Shown here: in pieces, positions 1 to 7,681 of the stretch | Layout of the letters: each line of letters starts with the position of its first letter | Numbering within the stretch: the stretch's first letter is position 1 | From: Ruminococcus sp. | GTDB lineage: Bacteria > Bacillota_A > Clostridia > Oscillospirales > Acutalibacteraceae | Length of the DNA: 12,115 nt | Assembly (NCBI GenBank): GCA_017481395.1 | Contig: JAFUPE010000032.1 | Location: 1-12,115 of the forward strand | Reading direction: 5' to 3' | Notes under the pieces: model-generated | The model's database searches: none | The model's input: the letters and a program-made list of their open reading frames with translations, nothing else | Told to the model about the DNA's origin: nothing | Position numbers and translations under genes: made by a program

Positions 1-1
1 C

Positions 2-199
2 GATAACATGGCTGCAGGTCCTGCTTCCTATGGTCTTACAGACACAATGGGCAGAATGCACGGCGATGCTCAGTTTGCAGGTTCTTCTTCTGTTCCTGCT
101 CACGTTGAGATGATGGGCCTTATCGGTATGGGTAACAACCCCATGGTTGGTGCAACAGTTGCTTGCGCAGTTGCAGTATATAATGCAATGAATAAATAA
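2..199 (+). CDS. GGGtGRT-family protein, C-terminal end (5' truncated by window edge)
   Basis: Only the last 65 codons are present, running open from the window edge to TAA at 197-199. The reading begins Asp-Asn-Met-Ala-Ala-Gly-Pro-Ala-Ser-Tyr-Gly and continues through HGDAQFAG, SSSVPAHVEMMG and IGMGNNPMVGATV. I recognise this, from memory, as the conserved C-terminus of the GGGtGRT protein family, an uncharacterised family of roughly 330 residues common in anaerobic Firmicutes and Bacteroidetes. The segment is rich in Gly, Ala and Met, with no hydrophobic stretch long enough to be a clear membrane helix. The internal ATG at position 8 is not a start; the frame continues upstream out of the window. 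A strong intrinsic terminator follows 18 bases after the stop, so this gene ends its transcription unit and is not co-transcribed with hisS. No biochemical function can be assigned from this fragment. Confidence 0.8.
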   Translation, partial: DNMAAGPASYGLTDTMGRMHGDAQFAGSSSVPAHVEMMGLIGMGNNPMVGATVACAVAVYNAMNK

Positions 200-217
200 T
201 TTTACCGTAAGGTATGA

Positions 218-247
218 AAAAGGCTTCCGAGGAATCGGAAGCCTTTT
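218..247 (+). terminator. Intrinsic terminator of the GGGtGRT-family gene
   Basis: A perfect 9-bp stem, GGCTTCCGA (222-230) with TCGGAAGCC (235-243), closes on the GNRA-type tetraloop GGAA. It is flanked by AAAA on the left and TTTT on the right, which extend the pairing and supply the U-tract. It lies just after the TAA at 197-199. Confidence 0.92.
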
Positions 248-378
248 GTGTTTATGTACTGTGTTGTTGGATAGAAATAGTCAAGGAAATGATTATAATC
301 CCTACAACCGCGAGAACGCAATAAATAATTATTGTTCAGATAGGTAAAATCAGCTCTTTCTTTTTGTCTGTTGCACCC

Positions 379-407
379 TTGCATAGAGAGGATTTTTGTG
401 ATAAAAT
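379..407 (+). promoter_or_regulatory. Probable sigma-A promoter of hisS-aspS (extended -10)
   Basis: TTGCAT (379-384) is followed by a 17-base spacer and TAAAAT (402-407). The bases just before the -10 are TGTGA, fitting the Gram-positive TRTGN extended -10. The start of transcription would fall near 414, giving a leader of about 35 bases. The rest of the 200-448 gap holds only the upstream terminator and AT-rich sequence. A TATAAT at 294-299 has no fitting -35. No T-box features (stem I, the TGGNACC-type antiterminator sequence, a leader terminator) are visible, although such leaders are common before synthetase genes in Firmicutes. Confidence 0.65.
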
Positions 408-433
408 AAATAATTAAAGATTTATTTGTTTTG

Positions 434-442
434 AAAGGGGAG
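434..442 (+). promoter_or_regulatory. Ribosome binding site that fixes the hisS start at GTG 449
   Basis: AAAGGGGAG sits 6 bases before GTG 449. The longer reading from TTG 431 would place this Shine-Dalgarno inside the coding region and has no SD of its own. It would also add six residues ahead of the usual HisRS N-terminus (ALITKKLRGTEDVLP). GTG 449 is therefore the better start. Confidence 0.8.
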
Positions 443-448
443 CTTAAA

Positions 449-1744
449 GTGGCTCTTATCACCAAAAAGCTCAGGGGCACCGAGGACGTACTGCCCGCAG
501 AGAGCTATCGTTGGCAATTTTTAGAGGAGATTATGCGTGAGCAGGCCCGTGTTTACGGCTTTGCCGAAATCCGCACTCCCGTTTTTGAAAATACACAGCT
601 TTTTCAGCGTGGTGTCGGAGAAACCACCGACGTTGTACAAAAGGAAATGTACACATTTGATACCAAGGGCGGTGAGTCAGTAACCCTTCGCCCCGAAGGT
701 ACTGCAGGTGCGGCAAGAGCTTTGCTTGAGCACGGCGTATATAACGACGGCTTACCTGTTAAGGCAAGCTACTTTGTATCCTGCTACCGCTACGAAAAGC
801 CTCAGGCAGGTCGCTTAAGAGAATTTCACCAGTTCGGTTTAGAGGTTTACGGCACATCAAAGCCTGTGGCAGATGCTGAGCTTATCTGTGCTGCTGCTTC
901 AATTTTTGACAGACTTGGCATTGACGATTTAAGCCTTGAGATTAACTCTATCGGCTGTCCTACTTGCCGTGCAAAATACCACGCGTCACTTAAAGAATAT
1001 TTTGCATCTCATGAGGCTGAGCTTTGTGACACCTGTAAAGGCAGACTTGAAAGAAACCCCATGAGAATTCTTGACTGCAAAAGTAAAATCTGCTCAGGTA
1101 TTGCAAAGGATGCACCCGTAATTCTTGACTACCTTTGCGACGAATGCGAAGAGCACTTTAAGGGTGTCAAGGCTTGCCTTGACAGTGCTGGTATGAAGTA
1201 CACCGTTAACCCCAGAATAGTTCGCGGTCTCGATTACTATACTAAGACTGTATTTGAATTTGTAAGCGGCAGTATCGGCTCTCAGTCCACCGTTTGCGGT
1301 GGCGGCCGATATGACGGCCTTATTGAGGAACTTGGCGGTCAGCCCTTGCCCTCTTTGGGCTTTGCTTTGGGTATGGAAAGACTCCTGCTACTTTTGGACA
1401 GCAAGGGTATTGAAATTCCAAAGCCCGAACCTTGTGCACTTTACGTTGCAGCTTTAGGCGAAAACGCTGAGGCAAAGGCTTTCTCACTTGTTAAGGACTT
1501 AAGAGATGCATCCTTACACGCTCAGTATGATATTGTGGGCAGAGGCTTGAAGGCACAAATGAAATACGCAAACAAAATAGGAGCTTTGTACTCTCTGGTT
1601 ATCGGCGACAATGAAATCAAGGAAAACAAAGCAAACCTTAAGAATATGACCACAGGCGAGCAGGTGGAAGTTACACTTGGCGAAGATTTTGTATCGCAGT
1701 TTACCGCAATTTATCTTGACGGCAAAACAGGCTCACCCGTTTAA
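449..1744 (+). CDS. hisS: Histidyl-tRNA synthetase (HisRS), class IIa
   Basis: Charges tRNA-His with histidine in the cytosol. The 431-residue product (GTG start) has the usual bacterial length. Visible motifs are LRGTEDVLP near the N-terminus, motif 2 with RPEGT (81-85) and SCYRYEKPQAGR, the HisA motif RGLDYYT (from residue 260), GGGRYDGL (284-291) and motif 3 with GFALGMERLL (about 304-313). The anticodon-binding domain follows to the C-terminus. The insertion domain carries three CxxC pairs (Cys170/173, 193/196, 230/233) plus Cys210 and Cys215. From memory, clostridial HisRS proteins share this pattern; metal binding is inferred, not shown. First gene of a two-gene operon: its TAA overlaps the aspS Shine-Dalgarno. 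It has a GTG start and its own extended -10 promoter. Confidence 0.96.
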   Translation: MALITKKLRGTEDVLPAESYRWQFLEEIMREQARVYGFAEIRTPVFENTQLFQRGVGETTDVVQKEMYTFDTKGGESVTLRPEGTAGAARALLEHGVYNDGLPVKASYFVSCYRYEKPQAGRLREFHQFGLEVYGTSKPVADAELICAAASIFDRLGIDDLSLEINSIGCPTCRAKYHASLKEYFASHEAELCDTCKGRLERNPMRILDCKSKICSGIAKDAPVILDYLCDECEEHFKGVKACLDSAGMKYTVNPRIVRGLDYYTKTVFEFVSGSIGSQSTVCGGGRYDGLIEELGGQPLPSLGFALGMERLLLLLDSKGIEIPKPEPCALYVAALGENAEAKAFSLVKDLRDASLHAQYDIVGRGLKAQMKYANKIGALYSLVIGDNEIKENKANLKNMTTGEQVEVTLGEDFVSQFTAIYLDGKTGSPV

Positions 1745-1756
1745 GGAGGAATAGTT

Positions 1757-3544
1757 ATGGCAGAATTTATGACAGGACTTAAAAGAACAAACTACTGCGG
1801 CGAATTACGCAGCTCTGATATTGGCAAGGTTGTTACACTTTGCGGTTGGGTTCAGCGTCAGCGTGACTTGGGCTCACTTATTTTCATTGATTTAAGAGAC
1901 CGCACAGGTATTACTCAGCTTGCTTTTGACGACAATACAGATAAGGCGATTTTCGACAAGGCTTTCGGTTGCCGCAGCGAATACGTGCTTTGTGCAGTTG
2001 GCGAGGTAAGGGAGCGTAGCTCTAAAAATCCCGATATTCCCACAGGTGACATTGAGGTTGCAGTTACCGACCTTAGAATTTTAAGTGCAGCACATACTCC
2101 TCCCTTTGAGATTGTTGACAACCTCAACACCAACGAGGAATTAAGACTTAAGTACCGTTATCTTGATTTAAGGCGCAAGCCTTTGCAGGATAACATTATG
2201 ATGAGGTCAGTACTGGCAAAGTCTGCAAGAGATTACTTCTTTGAAAACGGCTTCATCGAGATTGAAACTCCTATGATGATTAAGTCTACTCCCGAAGGTG
2301 CCCGTGACTACCTCGTACCCTCCAGAATTCATCAGGGCAAGTTCTACGCTCTGCCCCAGTCCCCTCAGATTTACAAGCAGCTTTTAATGCTCTCAGGCTT
2401 TGACCGCTACATTCAGCTTGCACGTTGCTTCAGAGATGAAGACTTACGTGCTGACCGTCAGCCTGAGTTTACTCAGATTGATATGGAGCTTTCTTTTGTT
2501 GACGTTGAGGACATCTTAGAGCTTAACGAAGGACTTATGAAGCGAGTTTTCAAGGATGTTTTAAATAAAGACCTCGAGACGCCCTTTGAGCGTATGACTT
2601 ACAAAGAGGCTATGGAGCGTTACGGCTCTGACAAGCCCGACATCCGTTTTGGTATGGAAATTCAGGATGTTTCCGATTTGGTTAAAGACTCTGACTTCGG
2701 CGTGTTCGCATCCGCTATTGAAAACGGCGGTTCTGTAAGAGCAATTGTTGCTAAAAATTCTGCCGCAACTTTAACAAGAAAAGAAATCGATAAATTAACC
2801 GAGTTTGTACGTGGTATTGGTGCAAAGGGGCTTGCCTTTGTTCGCTGGCTCGACGATACACCTGCTTGCTCCTTCGCTAAGTTTATGAAGGAGGGCGAGC
2901 TTGAAGCTATCCTTCAAAGAGTCGGTGCAGAAAAAGGCGACGTTGTGCTATTTGTTGCTGACAAGACCAGCACAGTGCTTTCAACCTTAGGTGCGTTAAG
3001 ACTTACTGTAGCCAAGAAGCTCCAGATTATCCCCGACATCTTCAAGTTCCTCTGGATTGTTGACTTCCCCTTCTTCGAAAAGGACGAAGAAAGCGGAGAA
3101 TGGGTTGCTATGCACCATCCCTTTACTATGCCTAAGGAAGAGTGCCTTGAGTTTTTAGACACCGACCCCGGCAAGGTAATAGCAAAGGCTTATGACCTTA
3201 CACTTAACGGCACAGAGCTTAGCTCAGGCTCTATCCGTATTACAGATTACGAGCTTCAGCAGAGAATGTTCAGAGCATTGAAGCTTACCGACGAGGAGAT
3301 TGAAGCAAAGTTCGGCTTCCTTGTAGAAGCTTACAAGTACGGTGCTCCACCCCACGGCGGTATGGGCATCGGTTTAGACAGACTTGCAATGATTCTTTCG
3401 GGTGCTGAGTCACTTCGCGACGTTACAGCCTTCCCCAAGGTTCAGAATGCAAGTGAGCTTATGAGCCAGTGCCCCTCTCCTGTAGATGCAGAGAGCTTAG
3501 AGGCTTTAGGCATTGCAGTTGTAGCAAAATGTGATGAGATTTGA
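1757..3544 (+). CDS. aspS: Aspartyl-tRNA synthetase (AspRS), bacterial type
   Basis: Charges tRNA-Asp with aspartate in the cytosol. The 595 residues match the bacterial form, which carries a GAD insertion. In order: OB-fold anticodon-binding domain (about 10-110, with CGWVQRQRDLGSLIFIDLRDR-like core), the class II core start (LKYRYLDLRR, 131-140), motif 2 (FRDEDLRADRQPEFTQ, 225-240), the GAD insertion (about 290-420), SSGSIRI (489-495) and motif 3 (GIGLDRLAMILSG, 537-549). Leu38 in RDLGS resembles the discriminating E. coli enzyme, whereas non-discriminating AspRS often has RDHGG; this hints at a tRNA-Asp-specific enzyme but is not proof. ATG 1757 lies 6 bases after GGAGGA (1745-1750); the alternative Met5 is too far from that site. 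Co-transcribed with hisS and followed by a strong terminator. Confidence 0.97.
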   Translation: MAEFMTGLKRTNYCGELRSSDIGKVVTLCGWVQRQRDLGSLIFIDLRDRTGITQLAFDDNTDKAIFDKAFGCRSEYVLCAVGEVRERSSKNPDIPTGDIEVAVTDLRILSAAHTPPFEIVDNLNTNEELRLKYRYLDLRRKPLQDNIMMRSVLAKSARDYFFENGFIEIETPMMIKSTPEGARDYLVPSRIHQGKFYALPQSPQIYKQLLMLSGFDRYIQLARCFRDEDLRADRQPEFTQIDMELSFVDVEDILELNEGLMKRVFKDVLNKDLETPFERMTYKEAMERYGSDKPDIRFGMEIQDVSDLVKDSDFGVFASAIENGGSVRAIVAKNSAATLTRKEIDKLTEFVRGIGAKGLAFVRWLDDTPACSFAKFMKEGELEAILQRVGAEKGDVVLFVADKTSTVLSTLGALRLTVAKKLQIIPDIFKFLWIVDFPFFEKDEESGEWVAMHHPFTMPKEECLEFLDTDPGKVIAKAYDLTLNGTELSSGSIRITDYELQQRMFRALKLTDEEIEAKFGFLVEAYKYGAPPHGGMGIGLDRLAMILSGAESLRDVTAFPKVQNASELMSQCPSPVDAESLEALGIAVVAKCDEI

Positions 3545-3554
3545 TATGTAAATT

Positions 3555-3586
3555 ACGCCATTCTGATTTTTCAGAATGGCGTTTTT
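3555..3586 (+). terminator. Intrinsic terminator of hisS-aspS
   Basis: A perfect 12-bp stem, ACGCCATTCTGA (3555-3566) with TCAGAATGGCGT (3571-3582), encloses a TTTT loop and runs into a T-tract (3582-3586). It begins 10 bases after the aspS TGA. Confidence 0.95.
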
Positions 3587-3595
3587 CTATAGTAA

Positions 3596-3608
3596 CACGC
3601 AATGCGTG
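3596..3608. repeat. 13-bp near-perfect palindrome CACGCA-A-TGCGTG
   Basis: Six-base arms around a single central A, in the convergent gap between the aspS and oppA terminators. It is too short-looped to be a normal terminator and has no T-tract. It may be a protein-binding site or the remnant of an interspersed repeat; there is no direct evidence for either. Confidence 0.4.
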
Positions 3609-3635
3609 CAACAATATTTATTACTTCTTCGATTA

Positions 3636-3674
3636 CTTAAAAGGTCCGCCACCCTGTTATAGGTGGCGGACCTT
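3636..3674 (-). terminator. Intrinsic terminator of the opp operon (after oppA)
   Basis: A perfect 13-bp stem, AAGGTCCGCCACC (3641-3653) with GGTGGCGGACCTT (3662-3674), has an 8-base loop. Read on the minus strand it ends in CCTTTTAAG, a short U-tract, and lies 48 bases past the oppA stop. The plus-strand side is less T-rich, so it mainly serves oppA. Confidence 0.85.
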
Positions 3675-3721
3675 AGTTTCAGTCGTTATCTGGTTGATTT
3701 AAACTGTCACAGATTTAAAGC

Positions 3722-5488
3722 TTACTCAGCCTTAACACCTGCATACATAAAGTACTTGTAGCCGAGGGGGCTTGCAAAGAAGCCTTCGATGCTATCAGAG
3801 CACATGTACTGGTCTGTGTAGTAGTAGATGGGGCAAATTGCACCTGTGGACATAATCATATCCTCAGCCTGGTGCATAAGCTCGAATCTCTCTTCGGGGT
3901 CGCTGCTTGCCTTGATGTCAGCAATAAGCTTGTCATAAGACTCTGCCCATGTAAGACCGTCCTGACCATTGTAAGAGTATGCTGCATAAGATGCGTGTGC
4001 ATCCTTACCTAACTGGCAGTCGTTGTTACCGGACTCGGAAAGCCACATGTCAAGGAAGGAAATGGGGTCGTTGTAGTCAGAAAGCCAGCCGTTACGTGCA
4101 AAAGAGAAGTCACCGGACTTACGTGTATCAACGAAGGTGTTCCACTCCTGTGCTTCAACCTGCATTGTGATGCCGTACTTAGCATAAACACCCTGCATAT
4201 AAGTTGCAATAGCCTCGTGAGTTGTATCTGTGTTTGTAATGTAAGTCATTGTGGGGAAGCCTGTAACCTTGCCGTCTGCAACGGTAAACTTACCGCTGGA
4301 CTTAGCAACATCCTCTAAAAGCTTAAGTGCCTCGTCACAGTTTGCAGCATAATCAGCCTCAGCAACGCTGAAGTAACCCTTACCATCGCGGTTTACGCCG
4401 TTTGTAGCAACGAACTCTGTAACACCGTCAGCATCTGTCATATCGATAGGAACGAAAGAGTTAGCGGGCTGCTGACCTGCCTTACCGATTTCAGTACAGA
4501 TGTAGTTTCTCTCAAGTAAGAGGCCTAAAGCCTTACGGATAGAAATCTGCTCTTCCTGTGTAAAGTCAGCAAGTGCAGGGTCGTTTACGTTGAAGGATAC
4601 ATAGTAAGTACCTAACTGACCCATTACCTGATACTCTGTGGGATAATCAGCTTCGATTGTCTTAATCTGCTCGTTGGGAACGTTATCAATGAAGAGATAA
4701 GAGCCGTTCTTGTAGTTAGCAAGCAGTGAGCTGTCGTCTTCGTTAAAGGGCCATGTAATCTTGTCTGTAACAACGGCATCCACACTGTGATAATACTCGT
4801 TCTTTTCCATAACCAACTGACCCTGGTTAAATTCTGTTACCTTGTAAGGGCCGTTACCGATGTAAGACTCAGCCTTTGTTGCCCACTCGTCATTACCGTC
4901 AACAACGTCCTTCTTAACGGGCATATATGTGGGGAATGCACAAAGCTCGAAAAAATAAGGAACGTCATTGTTAAGAACAACTGTAATGGACTTGCCGTCC
5001 TCGGAAGCTGTTACATTAAGCTTAGCATCTGCTTCGCCTGCTTCAAGCTCAGCAAAACCTTCGATTACGTCGAACATATAGTAGTAGTCAGAACCTGTTG
5101 TGGGGTCAGCTGCTCTGTTCCAAGCCCAAACGAAGTCCTCTGCTGTAAGAGCAGAGCCGTCGGACCACTTAAGGTCGTCCTTGAGCTCGAATGTGTAAGA
5201 AACCTTACCGTCGTCTGTCTTAACAGCCTCGGGAAGCTCCTTAGCACAATCAGCAACGAGCTTTAAGGAACCATCCTCAGCCTGCTGGTAACCAACAAGA
5301 CCTGAGAAAGCATGGATAACATAGGATGCACCGTCAACAGTTGTATTAAGTGCAGGGTCGATAGTATCAGGATAAGGACCAACACAAATGGTCATTTCGG
5401 ATGCAGAAGTTGCGCCGTTGTCACAAGCTGTAAGGCCAAGACAAAGAATCATAACAACTGCAAGGATAAGTGCAAGAGACTTTTTCAT
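3722..5488 (-). CDS. oppA: Peptide ABC transporter solute-binding lipoprotein (SBP family 5, OppA/DppA-like)
   Basis: Captures substrate outside the membrane and delivers it to the OppBC channel. The 588 residues start with a lipoprotein signal: MKKS, a hydrophobic core, then the lipobox LTA-Cys22, so the mature protein is lipid-anchored. A Ser/Ala-rich linker leads into the family-5 fold, with DTIDPALNT early on and LTAEDFVWAWNRAADP, the typical Opp/Dpp element. The C-terminal half keeps the GWLSDYNDPISFLD-type family motif. An AGGAGGA Shine-Dalgarno (5496-5502) lies 7 bases before ATG. It is last in oppBCDFA, after a 181-base gap holding a hairpin and possible weak promoter elements, which would allow a higher dose of binding protein than of the membrane parts. 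Oligopeptide is the default substrate; some family-5 proteins bind sugars or nickel, so specificity is unproven. Confidence 0.93.
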   Translation of the reverse strand: MKKSLALILAVVMILCLGLTACDNGATSASEMTICVGPYPDTIDPALNTTVDGASYVIHAFSGLVGYQQAEDGSLKLVADCAKELPEAVKTDDGKVSYTFELKDDLKWSDGSALTAEDFVWAWNRAADPTTGSDYYYMFDVIEGFAELEAGEADAKLNVTASEDGKSITVVLNNDVPYFFELCAFPTYMPVKKDVVDGNDEWATKAESYIGNGPYKVTEFNQGQLVMEKNEYYHSVDAVVTDKITWPFNEDDSSLLANYKNGSYLFIDNVPNEQIKTIEADYPTEYQVMGQLGTYYVSFNVNDPALADFTQEEQISIRKALGLLLERNYICTEIGKAGQQPANSFVPIDMTDADGVTEFVATNGVNRDGKGYFSVAEADYAANCDEALKLLEDVAKSSGKFTVADGKVTGFPTMTYITNTDTTHEAIATYMQGVYAKYGITMQVEAQEWNTFVDTRKSGDFSFARNGWLSDYNDPISFLDMWLSESGNNDCQLGKDAHASYAAYSYNGQDGLTWAESYDKLIADIKASSDPEERFELMHQAEDMIMSTGAICPIYYYTDQYMCSDSIEGFFASPLGYKYFMYAGVKAE

Positions 5489-5650
5489 AGAGTTTTCCTC
5501 CTGTCAAATTTTGTGTGTCATTCTGCAACCAGACAGAACAGACTGAATATAAATCGACTGATTTATTTACAAATAAAAATTTCGAATAACAAAGAACTAT
5601 AATCGCGGCAAAACCGACACTTTTTAACTCTTAATAATTCATTTTTCACT
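5489..5650 (-). other. oppF-oppA intergenic leader, AT-rich
   Basis: No gene is visible here. On the minus strand TTGTAA (5572-5567) and TATATT (5551-5546) are 15 bases apart, too close for a confident promoter. TATAGT (5601-5596) has no matching -35. A short AT-rich inverted repeat (TTTATT / AATAAA, 5562-5577) is also present. An oppA-specific promoter is possible but not supported strongly. Confidence 0.35.
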
Positions 5651-5678
5651 AATTTGTGATTTCACAAAATCACAAATT
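5651..5678 (-). promoter_or_regulatory. Inverted repeat plus doubled TCACAAA box at the oppF-oppA junction
   Basis: A perfect 10-bp inverted repeat, AATTTGTGAT (5651-5660) with ATCACAAATT (5669-5678), spans the oppF stop codon (5670-5672). Inside it, in plus orientation, TCACAAA occurs twice one base apart (5662-5668 and 5670-5676), and the inverted copy TTTGTGA lies at 5653-5659. No U-tract follows on the minus strand, so it is not a standard terminator. It could stabilise or punctuate the mRNA between oppF and oppA, or bind a regulator; the same doubled box lies in the oppB promoter. Confidence 0.5.
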
Positions 5679-6638
5679 ATGGCAAGCAACAAAATGCTCG
5701 GGTGAAACCTCGCGAAGCTCGGGAGTTTCCTCTGCACATTTTGCGGTCGCTCTGGGACAGCGTGTGCGGAAAGGACAGCCCGAGGGCATATTTAAGGGAG
5801 AAGGAACGTCACCCTCAAGAACGATTCGCTTGTGATTCTTAGCATAATCAGGGTCAGGAATAGGAACCGCAGAAAGCAAGGAAATCGAGTAGGGATGTGT
5901 GGGATTATTATAAATCTCGTTAGCAGGGCCCATCTCAACAATGTGGCCTAAATACATAACTGCAATTCTGTCGGAAATATGCTTAACAACCAACAGGTCG
6001 TGAGCAATGAAAAGATAAGTAAGACCTAAGGTCTCCTGTAACTCTTCAAACATATTGATAATCTGTGCCTGAATTGAAACGTCAAGTGCCGAAACAGGCT
6101 CGTCGCAGATAATACAGTCGGGGTTAACTGCAAGAGCACGGGCAATGCCGATTCGCTGACGCTGACCGCCTGAGAATTCGTGGGCATAACGTGTTGCGTG
6201 CTCGGGATTTAAACCAACTATTTTTAAAAGCTCCTGAATTCTTGCCTCACGCTCTGCTTTAGTCTTACAAAGCTTGTGAATGTCAAGGGGCTCACCGATA
6301 ATATCTGCAACGGTCATACGAGGGTCAAGAGAAGAATAGGGGTCCTGAAAAACCATCTGAACCTTTTTTCTCATTTCGTTAACGTCTTTTTTGGTTTTTA
6401 TAACCTTGCCGTCATAAATAACCTCACCGCTTGTCGGCTGGTAAAGGTGAAGAATGCTTCGGCCTACTGTGGTTTTACCACAGCCTGACTCACCGACAAG
6501 GCCTAAGGTCTCGCCCTTTTTAATGGCAAACGAAACTCCGTCAACAGCCTTAAGCTTTTTACTTCCGAAGAGGCCGTTAGGGATATTGAAGTGCTGCTTC
6601 AAGTCTTTGACTTCAAGCAAATACTTATCATTGCTCAT
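5670..6638 (-). CDS. oppF: Peptide ABC transporter ATP-binding protein OppF/DppF
   Basis: One of two ATPases that power the importer at the inner face of the membrane. In the 322 residues: Walker A GESGCGKT (49-56), Q-loop Gln98 in FQDP, signature FSGGQ (155-159), Walker B CIICDE (175-180), D-loop SALD (183-186) and H-loop His213. The C-terminal oligopeptide/dipeptide extension has Cys288, 294, 301 and 319 (C-X5-C-X6-C-X17-C). In related Dpp ATPases this four-cysteine tail holds an iron-sulfur cluster; here that is inference. PYSSLDPRM after the Q-loop is typical of the F subunit. Its ATG overlaps the oppD TGA (ATGA), with a GAGGAGG Shine-Dalgarno at 6646-6652, so translation is coupled. The stop codon lies inside an inverted repeat. 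Confidence 0.95.
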   Translation of the reverse strand: MSNDKYLLEVKDLKQHFNIPNGLFGSKKLKAVDGVSFAIKKGETLGLVGESGCGKTTVGRSILHLYQPTSGEVIYDGKVIKTKKDVNEMRKKVQMVFQDPYSSLDPRMTVADIIGEPLDIHKLCKTKAEREARIQELLKIVGLNPEHATRYAHEFSGGQRQRIGIARALAVNPDCIICDEPVSALDVSIQAQIINMFEELQETLGLTYLFIAHDLLVVKHISDRIAVMYLGHIVEMGPANEIYNNPTHPYSISLLSAVPIPDPDYAKNHKRIVLEGDVPSPLNMPSGCPFRTRCPRATAKCAEETPELREVSPEHFVACHNL

Positions 6639-7666
6639 TTTGCTGCCTCCTCGTTATAGAGAGCCTCTATTTCCTCAGCGGTAAATTTGCCCTCTTCTAT
6701 ATTTTTCTTAACGTGATTCCAGCATCTGGCGTAGTGTGTGCCGCCCTCGCAAATAAGCTTGGGATTAACCTCAAGACAAACCTTCATTGCGGCGTCGCAA
6801 CGAGAAGCAAAGGGGCATCCGGGAGGAAGATTTAAAAGGTCAACAGCATTACCGCCAATGGGCTGAAGCTTTGTTTTTTCGTCGCTTACTGTGGGGATAG
6901 AACGCATAAGACCCAAAGTATACTCGTGCTTGGGATTGTAGAAAATCTCCTCGGCAGTACCTCTTTCGCAAATCTGACCTGCGTACATAACGATAACCTC
7001 GTCGCACATCTCGGCAACAACACCAAGGTCATGCGTAATAAGGATAATCGCCATACCAAGCTTTTTCTGCAAATCCTTCATAAGGTCCAGAATCTGTGCC
7101 TGAATTGTAACGTCAAGAGCTGTTGTAGGCTCGTCAGCAATAAGAATGTCGGGCTCACAGGCAAGTGCCATAGCAATCATAACACGCTGACGCATACCGC
7201 CCGAAAACTCGTGAGGATACTGCTTGATACGTTTATTGGGCTCGTTAACGCCAACAAGCTTAAGCATCTCAATAGCACGTTCCTTAGCCTCTTTGCGGTT
7301 ACGGTTTGTGTGAAGCATAATAGCTTCCATAAGCTGGTCGCCGATAGTGAAAACAGGATTAAGGCTTGTCATAGGGTCCTGAAAGATTATAGAAATCTTG
7401 TTACCTCTGATTTTTGCCATGCCGCTTTCTTTAATGCCTACAAGCTCCTCGCCCTCAAGCTCGATACTACCGCCGACAATTTTGCCGGGGTTAGCAAGAA
7501 TCTGCAAGACTGAGTAGGCAGAAACCGACTTACCTGAGCCGCTTTCACCAACAATACCCAAAACCTTGCCCTTCTCTACCTCGTAAGAAACGCCGTTAAC
7601 GGCCTTTACCTCGCCCGAGGGAGTAAAGAAGGAGGTTCTGAGGTCTTTTACTGATAATAAACTCAT
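6635..7666 (-). CDS. oppD: Peptide ABC transporter ATP-binding protein OppD/DppD
   Basis: The partner ATPase of OppF; the two form the heterodimeric motor under OppBC. In the 343 residues: Walker A GESGSGKS (40-47), Gln96 in [12 protein letters not shown] (typical of the D subunit), signature FSGGM (154-158), Walker B ILIADE (174-179) and His212. The tail carries Cys284, 290, 297 and 315 with exactly the same C-X5-C-X6-C-X17-C spacing as OppF, plus an extra Cys306. After it comes a 28-residue Glu/Lys-rich end. The Shine-Dalgarno AAGGAGG (7677-7683) overlaps the oppC stop and lies 10 bases before ATG. The gene overlaps oppF by 4 bases. Confidence 0.95.
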   Translation of the reverse strand: MSLLSVKDLRTSFFTPSGEVKAVNGVSYEVEKGKVLGIVGESGSGKSVSAYSVLQILANPGKIVGGSIELEGEELVGIKESGMAKIRGNKISIIFQDPMTSLNPVFTIGDQLMEAIMLHTNRNRKEAKERAIEMLKLVGVNEPNKRIKQYPHEFSGGMRQRVMIAMALACEPDILIADEPTTALDVTIQAQILDLMKDLQKKLGMAIILITHDLGVVAEMCDEVIVMYAGQICERGTAEEIFYNPKHEYTLGLMRSIPTVSDEKTKLQPIGGNAVDLLNLPPGCPFASRCDAAMKVCLEVNPKLICEGGTHYARCWNHVKKNIEEGKFTAEEIEALYNEEAAK

Positions 7667-7681
7667 TTTAAGGTAACCTCC

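Noticed and set aside
248..448. Possible T-box leader before hisS
   Set aside because: No TGGNACC-type antiterminator sequence, stem I motifs or leader terminator could be found, and the likely promoter leaves a leader of only about 35 bases.
431..448. TTG 431 as the hisS start
   Set aside because: It has no Shine-Dalgarno, and the AAAGGGGAG that would serve GTG 449 lies inside it.
202..480. 92-codon minus-strand open frame upstream of hisS
   Set aside because: It overlaps the terminator, the hisS promoter and the hisS start, and its composition is not protein-like.
4787..5266. 159-codon plus-strand open frame
   Set aside because: Antisense to oppA, rich in Cys and Val from the complement of common oppA codons, with no recognisable domain.
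6926..7513. 195-codon plus-strand open frame
   Set aside because: It lies wholly antisense inside oppD, whose motifs are complete; the Asn/Leu/His-rich reading is a codon-bias shadow with no convincing Shine-Dalgarno or family match.
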